64,000 nt of DNA from Rhinopomastus cyanomelas (taxonomy: Eukaryota > Chordata > Aves > Bucerotiformes > Rhinopomastidae): NCBI GenBank assembly GCA_013400115.1, contig VXBP01003652.1, positions 1,063,303 through 1,127,302 of the forward strand. The letters are read 5' to 3'. Below, piece by piece: positions 49,501 to 61,500 of this stretch. The translations under genes and the position numbers were made by a program. Under the pieces are notes generated by a model. It saw nothing but the letters and a program-made list of their open reading frames with translations. It ran no database searches and had not been told where the DNA came from. The first letter of the stretch is position 1, and every line of letters begins with the position of its first letter.

Positions 49501-52500
49501 CCAATTCTTAATGTTCTGTGATTTCTTTTACAGAAGAACTAAATGTTTGGGTTCAACAAGTGCAAAGAGAAATTTCCCAAGCACTCCTGCAATGCCTTGG
49601 GCTTGGTTAGCATCAAGCTGCCCCAAAGAACAGCCAGCAAGAGGCCCACAAGTCATCATCCAAAGCAGCAGCCCAAATAATGCTCAAGCAGCAATGAGAG
49701 TCTCTTCTCTTTATTCGAACAGTGTGTCCGAGACTCCGTTGCCTCGACTGGAGAAGAACCAATAAAAAATGCGAGATAAATCCACCTCATGGAGTGCTGA
49801 TGTTTTGATACTCACCCTGCCATGGCATCTGCATACAAAAACACAACAAGTGCTTGCAGGAGAGCGTGTGTGACAGATTTCTAACAGTGCCATTCGCTTC
49901 AGGACGAGCTGAAAGGAATGTGCCTGTGTTTTAGCGCAGTGCACTATGAGCAGAGCACGTTCTCACCCTGGGCACAAGCAGGTTTTACACCACTATAATA
50001 GAGTCTGCTAACGTTTCCTAAAGACTTACACCTCTGCCATGAAATTGATGACTTCTCCTTTAAATAATCAAATTACTGAGTTTACAGCATCGCACTCAGG
50101 ATTCAATGTACTGGCAAAAAGGGAGGAAAGCCGCAGGGAACTAATTAGAAAACAGATTAGAGTATTAATTGAGGATATCCACTTCACGTTATTAAAAAAA
50201 CAAGTTAAGGAGAGTAATATCCTCCATCTGCTAATAGAACAGAAAGGGAAGGGAAAAAAACCAGACACTTGACAGAGAGCAAAATGACAACAGAAAAATA
50301 GGCACTCTGTTAAAAATGGGATTCGTAAAAATCACAGCAGCAGCAGCAGGCAGAAGTGTTAATGGAGGGATGACACTGGTCACAGAATCACGGAACACTA
50401 GGGATTGGAAGGGACCTTGAAAGATCATCCAGTACAATCCCCCTGCCAGAGCAGGATCCCCTAGATCCAGTCATTAGGGATTGGAAGGGACCTCAAAAGA
50501 TCATCCAGACCAATCCCCCTGCCAGAGCAGGATCCCCTAGATCCAGTCACACAGGACTTGACAGACAAGTCTGTCTAGGACCTGGGCTGCAGGTGGGCAG
50601 AGAGGGGAAAACAGAAGTTCAGGGCTGTTTGCAGGGCAGCTCTTCTCCCCACCCTCCAAGTTACAAGAAGCAGTACAAACCACATAACATCCTATGAGGG
50701 AAAAAGAAAAAAAGCATCAAACCCCTGCCTTCTCTTCTCCAAAACACATTCCTCACAAAGAGGAGTAGAATTTTCTTGTAGTTCTGAATTTCTGGCTGCG
50801 CTAAATTTTCTGTCTTGATCCATGTTCTTTTATCACGAGTCCTACTGGAATCATTAAGGCGCATTCACAAAGATGCCAGATGACATGATTTTTGGGGAAA
50901 CATTTTCAGACCGCTTAGAACTGTTGTTTTTGCAAGGGATTGGAATAAAACCTACAAACTCACGAGTTAAAACTGCACTAAGGATACGTTCCTGTGCGAC
51001 TGCATCTAGGGGATCCTGCTGTGGTGGGGGGACTGGACTGGATGATCTTTCGAGGTCCCTTCCAATCCCTAATGTTCTGGGATTCTGTGATCTGGCCAGA
51101 GCTGACATCCCACAGGGTGAATTGGGGCAGAGGCTGGAAGCCCTGCAAACAGCACGGAGAAAAAAATGGGAATCCTGCTTCCAGGAGATTCTCTAGTTCC
51201 AGGGGACAATGTTGTGTCCAGAAGGAGAAACAGTGCAGCCTCTGTGAAAATTAACAACTGTGATGGGAACTAGGCAGCATCTCCTCAATGTCATCACTTC
51301 CCACAGGCCTTCTGTGAAACCCTCCACTCTGGTCACTAGGTTTGAACAAAACTGAAGCAATTGCAAGAGGAAAGAAAACATAATCAAGATTCATTAGCAC
51401 TGTGTCTAATGGCAGGGCAGGTTTGGGGTGTTTTGAGTAACAGCAGAGATTTGTGCTGACCCGAACACCTCACTCATTTCATCAATGACTGACTTGAAGG
51501 TACCAGCGATGTACCTCAGGTTGTTTGTACACTCATGTACATATACACATCACTGAGTAGTATAGACACTTACACATCGTCTGTGCCTGCCTCTAACGCT
51601 TGATGGGGAGAAGTAAAACATAAACAAGGCAGACAGCGAGCTCCGCTCTCCTCTTGATTAGCAAACATAGCTATCACTTCAACACAATGGGGGAACAGAG
51701 CTTGTTGGCTGCTCAATGGCAGCACAAAGTGCAGCAGCTGCCCTTGAACAGCAACTGTCGCACTGAAAACAGCTGCATCAGAACCGTAAAACATCTTCCA
51801 CAGACCAGAGAGAGGAAAGAAAAAAATAAAGGAGGAAAAAATGAAGGAAGAAATCAGTATGGCTCTTATTTTGTTGCAGTACAGAGCAGGTAATGAAGAA
51901 CTGTGCAGCGTGGTATATCGTTTCACTCATGTGGAACTGTCTCTCGAATGTAAGGCAAATTAATAACCTGTAATTGGAGGGGCCCGTGGTCGGAGAGTAA
52001 CCAGCCAGAGGTCTCCTGGCCTTAAGCACAAGACCCAACGGGTTATCCAGCAAAGTAAAATCTAGAGCTTCTCTGATGAGGCAGTCAATCTACAAGTTTT
52101 AAGTAGATTATGAAGCACAAGAGCTTTGAATAATCAATTCCTTTTCAAGATAAGCTTGTGTGAGTTTCCAACTCTGAAAGTTGGGGAATGAGGCTCTAGA
52201 GAGGTTTTACTTTATCATTAGAGAAGTGCAAAGATAAGTTTCTGGTAAAAATTACAATGTGCTACGAAGAGATACCCAGATTAGGTAAGGTGGAAGCACA
52301 TCTCTATTAAGGATAGAAATCAAAGCACAGGAGTCAGACTCGCCCCTCGGAGCTGCTGAGCTACAGCGATATCCTGTGCTGGGAGCACCATCCGGAGCCA
52401 CGGACCAAGGTCACGGTGAACCTCAGAAATGGTTCACATGGCAGAACGAGGCCACCACCAGCTCTACAGAGAAATGCAGTGCGCTCATGCATACATTCCT

Positions 52501-55500
52501 GCCTAAGAGCAACACCACACAGTGTATCTCCTTTATCTCCCAGCCTGTCTCAGCCATGTTAATGGTCTAGACTACACGGCTGAACTGGCAGCTGTGGACC
52601 TAAGAAGTGATCTAATCAATTCAAGGGTATGACTGAGCAGGGAACAGAGCCTTAAAGTGCTGCTGTTCCTGCTGTAAGTGCTGTGTGGACATCTAGAGAT
52701 TTTCTATCTCCAGGGCTGTCATTCAGCACCTTCCAGCAGACCATTTAAAAAATGAAGTTACTTCCCAGAGCTTCAAAGTTTTTCACAAGGATAAAGTACT
52801 CTCAGGAGTGTGGCCTATTAGCTCTTGCCCATGCCATAGGTGTGCAGGACTAATAGAAAGTTCAATCAGGCGACCAGTTGACAAAATGGCATTATCTGCA
52901 TGAGACTAAAGTAACAGGACATGAAAGGCAAAACCTCGCTGGAGAGATTACAGGACACTATTCTCCAATAGCTTCAGTGCTGTCAGTGCTCCAAGCTATA
53001 CAATTATCATATTTAAATTGATTCCTCCTCCACATATTTCCCTTTCAAGCAGATTTTTGAAGGGTATTGACTCACTGCTCCAAGCCTATAAAATCTCAAC
53101 TCAAAAGTATAGCAGAGAGGCATCTGCAGATGGAGATTCTGTCACCTTTGGGCTGTAAGAAGTTTAAGGTCCTTTTGACAACACTGTCCATCTACCCTTT
53201 ATCTGTCTCTTGGAGATTTTTTGGGGAGCTTTTTAGCTAGGTCTGAAGACTTTCACAGCTAATTCAGATGCCTGAGGCTTGATCCCAGTACTTGACAGTT
53301 AACATCTTGCCCAGGGTATGAGCTACCGCCAAAGGCTACGTCCCTGGATTGGGCTGTCAATCCTAAATTTAGCAAAGCGAAAGATTTGCTTATTTTATTA
53401 CTCTAGAAACTCTGGGCTATTCATGAAGGTCATTGTATTGAGATTTTCAGAGAAATATTCTATTTCCTTGTACTCAGAGATAGTACCAATTTTCGTTAAT
53501 GCGTTTGAGACTCATTTAGAGCTGATTTACCATCGTGATCTGACTGTGCCCGTGCACGGGACTGGTGAGAACAGGCTGCTTTCCCGGTTTTCCTGTTTCA
53601 CAGCACACGCACAACAATAATAATAAATAGCTATCATCCCAGTGCGGCTTCAGCTGGGAGGAAACGGGCAGCGCGGAGCGAGTCCCTCCGGTCTCGGTCC
53701 CGGGAGTCGAACCCGCGGATCCCTGGGCGGCCCCGCCCGCTCCGGCCCCGCCGCTGCTGTTGGTTGTTCTCTAGCGCCACCTGCGGGGGGCGGCGGGGAG
53801 CGGCAGCGGCCGGTACCGGCCCGATGGGCCGAGGCTGCTGCTTGCGGCGCGGATTCCTCCCCGCCGAAAGGTCGGTAATTGATGGGAAAGGAGGCAGTTT
53901 CTGCGGGAACCGGGATCATTATTTATACAGAGAAATGAACAATAAGATATAATATTTCCATATTATAAAATATTTGTAACTGTTAGAGCCTCTTTTTTTG
54001 TTTGCAGGTTTTTAGCAACGCAAACCAGGAATAAGCAGCATTAAAGAGCAGTGATGGCCATGTTAAAGCAGGCACCATCCCAACTCACTCGTCAAATAAA
54101 CCCACGATAAATCAAACCGTGTGGCATGGGGACAGGTCCTGCCAGTGGGAATCTCCCTCTGACCACGTTTAGCGACCAGATCAGTTTGCAGACCCTTACA
54201 CTGCAGCATCTTCACCTTTAGCACAGGAAATTCAGCCCAAACGAGCACAACAATTTCTATTTTCCCCCTCCAGATAGTCTCTGCCACACTGTTTGTGTGT
54301 ATTTGCCTGACAGCAGCCGCTAGCGGCGAGGCACGGGCTGATCTGCTAGGTTCCCATTCACACCACTTGGCGTGGGCAGAGGCCGATGAGATTTTTCTGC
54401 CTCAGTTTACCCATCTGGGAGGCAGAAGCTGATCTGAACTACCTCACAGGGATGATTCTGCCCTGAAAGATCTTAAAACTAGTAAGAAAATGTATATTTG
54501 CAGTATTTCCTTCTCCTCCAGCTTCTGCAGAGAGGATACAGGTAGACACAAGACAGGAACGGCAGTAAACGAAAGCATCGTTTCCGTTACTGACCAAGTT
54601 CCCTATTTGCTCCTTATTTCCAAGCTACCTCAGCTCCACTGAAGAACACTGCTTGTGACAAGGCAGAACCCCCTTTCTGGCAGTGATAATACACACAACA
54701 AAATTAATTTGGTTGATGAACAGGGTGAAAAACATCTTGGCTTTTCTATACCAACTGCTGCTTCACCACGTGATGAGAGGAGAGGACCCCAAGGGAGTTG
54801 CTGTCCCTCACCAGTGACGCTCGGTGCCAGCACAGGCTCTAGATTCCCAGGAGAACAGTGGGATCAGCTGCCATCTCCCCATGACACCTGCCAGCCACGC
54901 CAAACACATCAAGGGACACACAAGAGCTATTAAATAATCTTGCTTGCCCTTAAAAAGCTCCACTGCATACAGGAGCCTGATTCTGTTTGTGAGACACCCA
55001 GGAAATGAAACCAAAATCAGAATTTGAGTTAAACTCCACAGACCAGAGAAGAGGATGGTGCTGATAGACAAAGGGATTTTCATTCAATCTTTCTTAGAAA
55101 AACTCCTGAGACTTCCCCATCCCTAAGCCCAAGCAGAAACTCACAGAACTCAAGTCTGCTGAGGAGCTGGTCCTGTGAGTACCACGAAACACCCATTCTC
55201 TAAGTTTTTAAACAGTGAGTATCAGCAATAATGATCCTAATAAACAGGAATCATAGAATCACTCAGGTTGGAAAAGACCCTGGGATCATTGAGTCCAACC
55301 ATCAATACGTAGCATTTTCATTGAGCTTTGCCGTTTAAAAGCCCCTGACAAGCATGAAACCACAACTTCACTCAAATCCATGAGGTTTTGCAGCACTTTG
55401 ATGGTGGCACAGTGATGCCTACTGACCAAAAGTGGGACTGTGGGCATCTGGCAGCCTGCTCCCCCATGCCAATCCACAGACTCCAGCAGCACTAAGATAC

Positions 55501-58500
55501 CTGATATTGGACCGCTGATACTCCAGTAATGATAATGACAGTGACTACTGCTGCAGAACTGGCAAACTGTAGATAGGCAGGAGCACAGAATCACAGAACA
55601 TTAGGGATTGGAAGGGACCTTGAAATATCATCTAGTCCAGTCCCCCTGCCAAAGCAGGATCCCCCAGATCGAGTCACACAGGAACATATCCAGGCAGGTT
55701 TTAAACATCTCCAGAGAGGGAGACTCCACAGCTCCCCTGGGCAGCCCCTTCCAGTTCTCTGTCACCCTCATTGTGAAGAAGTTCCTTCTCAGTCACATCC
55801 AACGAACAACTGAGTAGCATAATCCTCCAGAAAACAACTGCGTGGGACTCTGAAATAAAACCACTTTATTTTGTCTGCTCTGGTTGGCATTCTGGGGATT
55901 TTTTACTCTTAACTGGGGTGGCCTTGAAAAATGGTTTTGTAGACTGAGTGTTCCCAGGGCTGCTTCAGTCCTGTCTCCAAACCAGTTGTGTGTTGCGTTG
56001 AATCAAGAAAAACATATTCTAGGTTTCAGAACAGAGGAAAAGGGATCCTCCTGTACTGAGTCAACACATGAACCAACAAAGGGCCTTTGTGGCCAAGAAG
56101 GCCAACAGCATCCTGAGGTGGGTCAGAAGGGGAGTGGTTAGCAGGTCGAGGGAGGTTCTCCTTCCCCTCTACTCTGCCCTGGAGAGACCACAGTTGGAAT
56201 ATCGTGTCCAGCTCTGGGCCCCTCAGTTCAAGAAGNTTAATACATAAAACTTGAGGAAAGAAGCCAACCACCGACTGCCTCTCTGCCTTCACGTAAAACT
56301 TCCTATTCTGCATCCCTGCATCTTTCATTAAAAGATGGAGAGCTGAAGCGGCAAATAAAACCTGTTTAAATTTGATTTTGTTCTCTTGACCACCAATTTC
56401 CTCCTAGTTGGAAAAAGGACTGCTACCTGTTTTCCATAAAAAAACCCCCTTTGTAGCAGTCCCAGAGGAAAAGTCAAAAGTTTGACTTGAAAAACGGAGC
56501 TACTTCAAAAGCATTGTCAGGCAGAGGTGAAGGTTCCTTAAAGATGCATACATTAACGTGCGGCGGGTTCATAAATAGCCCCACAACTTTACCCGCCGTC
56601 GTTTGTGATTGAGGAGCGTCTACGGGTGAACATAAAGCGTCGTTAGGAAACGAACTTAAATCAAGTAGAAACTAAATTTGTTTATTAGGTGCTGTTTGGG
56701 CTCCGCGTGCGGATGTGTGTGAGAAATGAAAGAAAATGGAGAGGGTTTTTTTTTTTTTCAATAATAAAAAGGGAGTTGCACTGCAGGGCCCCTAAAGCTT
56801 GTGAAAAATTAAACTCGACGGATTCAAACTGTCCTATTTCCACTTCAAAAGAGAAGAGGCACTGAGCTCTTCCCAACTTATCTTCAAACGCCCAGCACCC
56901 TAGAAAGTTTCTTTAAAAAAATAAAGTCTCTAGTTCCCCCAAGCACTGTACCCGTTACTGTAGCTGCTGTCTCTCCCTCTTCTAATTATACCCATGTGAG
57001 TCTATTAATCAACTTGTAAATTATTTAGAGAGCCATGCGCTGTCTTCAGCTAGTACAAACACACTGCATGCAAAGACTTGCTGAAAACCAATGGAGCTCC
57101 CAAAGGGTCTCTCTCCAATGTTCAGACAGCTTGCAGCTCGCCAGTGCAGCGCCGTTAGAAACAAGAAATAACACTCAGCTTACCTCCTCAGATATAAAGA
57201 TTTACCCGGCCTTTCAACTCTTTGCAAGTTTTTAACAAAGAGGAAGCTGCTCTATTGTCCAATCTGCACTTCACACTTAGCAAGGGGAATATTAATTTGG
57301 TGTCAAAGGAAATAAATAAACCCAAACCCAAGCGCTCTCAGCGAGACTGTGATCACAATCACCAGGGGACCCCAACTTGCAGAGGCTACACCAAAAAGCA
57401 CCCCTTTAAAACCCTTTACGAACAAAAAAGGGGGGGGGGGGGGGGAGGGAGAGCCTATGTTTGCTCAGTTGTAGTTTTTATTAGAAAATAGGAGAAATTA
57501 GGGAATTCCATATTTTACCCCCCCACATGCAGATTGCCATTGGGGACAGCTTCAGATATTACTGCTGCAAAGAAGGGGGAAACCAACACAGCCCGTGTGT
57601 GTGTGCTCGGCTCTAACAAGCTGCAAACGGTGTGATGTTACCTCTCTTCCATGAATCAGCTCCCTTTACCATCTGAACCCTCATTTTGGTGGAAAAGACA
57701 ATTACCCACACTAACAGCAGAAGGACAGGCTCTTACTGGGTTTTCCTCCCCTGCTCTTCATGCTGTTTCCCTGCCACCTCGCCTTTCCTTGCAGCCTTGC
57801 AAGCAGATAAATTAATTAGCCGCGATCACTCCACGCTATTTCACCACAAAAGCACTGATGACCTGCCAGACATCATTGTGACGCCCCCAGTGCCAAAATG
57901 CTTCTGCTTCTATTGTTATCAGCACGACACAGACTTCCCAAGGGGCAAACACCAGGGCTGCACTTTGTGTAATTTCTTTTCACGGGTATCAAATTCTGAC
58001 AGACCCTTCTAAGACGGTGAACATCAGTCCTGCAGATTAAATTAACAGATGCCCAAATTTTCAGAGAAACAGGTCCAGGAGGCAGCAACCTGGACTGCTC
58101 AGAATTACAGCAACCTGGGGACAATAAGGTCTCCACCACGTCTGTGGGCTCTACCATGGGCTCTTGACATCTGCACCATTAGTCCACAGCTTGAATCATA
58201 GAATCACAGAACATTAGAGATTGGAAGGGACCTTGAAAGATAATCTAAGTCCAATCGTCACGCGACGGCAGGATCACCTAGACCAAGCCACACAGGAACG
58301 TACCCAGGTTGGGTTTAAATGTCTCCAGAGAAGGAGACTAGAAGGGGAAGACCAGTCTATAGAACAGCCTCTCCACAACATTCCTGAAGGAATCAAACTG
58401 AATGAATTAATTTAGGTGCCTTGTCTTGCTGCCTGTCGAAAAGCTCTGGCACTACGTTCCCCTCTGACTCCCAGTGCAAGTCTTCCCAGCCTGCCCAAGC

Positions 58501-61500
58501 AAATGGCTTGTGCTAACCCCAGCATCATTAGCCAAGATTTAAACCAACTGGAGGTGGTGACGAGAAGACTGGTCTCAGACTCCAGTGTTGGCAACTTTCT
58601 GCCCAGAGTTAGCAATAATTGCCCGGTACTCAGTGGAAACCACAACATCCTAGAGGAAAAGTCAGTGTGTTCCAGGCTGGTTGTCCAAAGAACAGCTCTA
58701 TGCTCATGACAGACAGAAAGCTGTCAGGTTACTGAACTTCTCACTGAAAATGCATTTTTCAGTATCTAGTGTGCTCCACCTGTCGACTCGAATGTCCTGG
58801 GGATTAAAAAACTTAATGGGCTCAAAAATATCTTTGCTACCTTCGTTAAGCAAAATAAATCACCATGCACAGAACCTGGGAAGTTTTGATAGAGCAGGAG
58901 ATAAGGGCTTCATGAAACAGCAAACACTAGAGAATGCAGACGATAGGAATGCAGTGAGTTGCCTTCTGGGGTGAATAATAGACTTGCCTGCGCTGTTCTT
59001 GAAATACATGTTGTATACATGAAGCAGCAGTACGGGAACAAACAAAGAATGGTTGTGAATCCTCAAACCAAGAGGAGATCCGAGTTAATCAACCAGAACT
59101 GGAACAGACTAGACAGTGGAGAGCCTCAATAACTCCATAATGAGTCAGCTTTGAATAAGCTGAGGTTTGAGCCTTTTAATGACACCACAACGTAGCCTGT
59201 TGGCATCTTTTAAGTGACTAATTGCACGCAATCACTTGTGTCCACAAGAAGGGAAACCACATGGAGATCAGTCCCCAGGGCAGGCGTCTTAAGAATACAT
59301 GAGGCGTGCCCTCAAGATTTGATGGCACTTGTTCCATCCTGACTAGTAATGATTTCTCATAGTTTGTCTTCATTTCTGGGCTACTCTGCGATAGAATCAC
59401 TTGCACGATCCCTCGCCCAAAGGAACAGCTAAGCTTACCTGGTACATAACTACAAGTGGAATGAAAATGTTTGAGGTCTAACTGCTTTTCTAGTCATAGC
59501 ACTGTCTGCTCTTGAGTCACTCCTTTCAAATGTGATTTTCTTGAAACCAAAGGTAGTTAGTAACAGTGTGAGAATATTTCCTCTGCATGAACCTGGCTGT
59601 AGTGAGACAGCAAGGACTCATTGCCTATCTTTCCTCTTCAGTACGCTGTGTTCTTTCATTTTCTCCAAGCCTCTTGTGAGGGCAGTAATGAATTCTTGTT
59701 AGTGTTTACTAATGTAAATTCATTCTTTGTTATCCCTGGGAGAGGAGGATTAGTAAAATGACAGAACTTATTATTTCTGCTATTGTTATATGGTATTTAT
59801 TTTTATTCAGCCTTTAATTCTGCAGTATGTCCCAGCAAATAAAATATGGGTGCATACAGCACAAACTAAGGGAGAATTTTTTAGCACAATGCATGGAAAT
59901 AAAGTTATGATTCTCATTAACAATCAGAAGGATTATGCAGCTTCACCCCTGCATCCTATATACAAGAAAATAATGATCTAAATCTGAAATAATTTCTAAT
60001 TTGGAGGAAGAAAGGAATTACAACTTCAATTTCATCTTCCTGAGGTGAAAGCAGCTCCTTTGGGCTAAGGATGTGCATCTTTTTAGGACTGGCTAAAAAT
60101 GCCATCTGTAATTTTGCTCTACTGGGAATGGTTTTGGTGTCTTTTTAAAAGAACTTCAATGGTTCAGATGAAGTTTATAAAATACACAAAGAGTATTTTA
60201 GCAAAGAAAGCTCTGAAAGGACTTAGCCTTGAATAAACAGATCATCCCAACTGCCGTCTCAGCTGTAACTGAAAGGTAGAGAGTGAGGTACTTGGAGTGG
60301 CTGTCCTTGACTTCACAGAGATGGAAGTGAAATTACAGTGCACACGTAAGATCCTGAAATTAATGGGCACCATGGAAAAGAGAGAGGCACAGAGCTTGAA
60401 ATGATCTCTGTGGTAGGGGGACTGGACTAGACGATCTTCTGAGGTCCCCTCCAATCCCTGATGTTCCGTGTTTCTGTGATCTCCTCATGTGTGTTAGAGA
60501 GTGCAGACACAAGTAGCCACACTCGGGCGAATGAGACCACACAAATCAGGAGTGATTCCTTCCTGTGCATCATGATCTGGGATATGTTGGAATTAAGGCA
60601 CGTGAAGATCTCCTGCCTTTGAGTGAAATGGCCATTCAGCATCTCTAAAGCAGAAAATCCTCTCCCAGGTATCTGTGCCTGTGCTACAAAGGGCCAGCTT
60701 CTCTCTCCCTCTCAGGCTGTAGAGATTCATGCTTTCCACTCCCTTGGTTCCCACATAAGCTCCTCGTCCCAGCATTATGGTGGCTGCCACAGGAAATTAA
60801 TGCATTGAACTAGATGAGTTACAGTATTAGGAACAGATTCAATCCATTCACTAGAGATGAAGTTTAGAGTTAATACATATTATCTTGTGGCTTGATAAAG
60901 CAACTGACAGAGGGATAGAATGCCCAAAGCTGCAGGCTGCCAAAGGTCTTTCTGAAAAGCTAGAAAAGAAGGGAATCCCTAGGTAGGGTATCAAGGGAAC
61001 CTCAGTTAATTTTATAGGCTCATGTTTCAGAGCTGTGTAATTCAGTCTCAGAATTAAGCTACTGAGCAAAAAAGGGGACTTTCAAGCTTGCCTCACCATC
61101 AAATGACTTTTCTTGGCAAAAAAAGCCCTCCTAAAAAAACCCACAAGGAAAATTTCTCTTTGCTCAGAGGGAGTTGCTGAAAATTCCATTAATACTGAGG
61201 CTTAAGTGAGATTTCTCAATCTTCAGCAAGATTGTCTCCTTGTATTTGTGTCGTGGGTAACCATCTGGCCTGTTAGAAGTAGCAGCACTGGAAGTTCCTG
61301 TTGCAGGTCACTGTAACTTGGCAAATAAACACCTTTCCACCCTACTAAAATACAACCTATCCCTCAGAACTACAAATCTTCTCACATTTTTAATACCCAC
61401 TGCACACAGAGAGCGATCCTTGTATGAGACAACTAACAAACGCGTACGTTTAAGCTGCTGCCCGAAGGAGCCTAGAGTGTTTATGATTGATCTGAAATTG

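Larger units (their letters stand above)
53640..53880. promoter_or_regulatory. Isolated CpG island inside an AK8 intron
   Basis: About 240 bp of very GC- and CpG-rich sequence sits in AT-rich intron, far from any known exon. It contains GC boxes (GGCCCCGCCC-type), a CTCF-like site and a B-box. It may be an unannotated promoter or an insulator. Confidence 0.75.

Noticed and set aside
51778..52053. 91-codon minus frame with plausible-looking N-terminal half
   Set aside because: No domain or homologue is recognised, the C-terminal part is a T-rich phenylalanine/leucine run, and no splice or promoter context supports it.
53690..53770. tRNA gene on the minus strand
   Set aside because: The B-box is perfect and a partial T-arm can be drawn, but there is no A-box, anticodon arm or acceptor stem.
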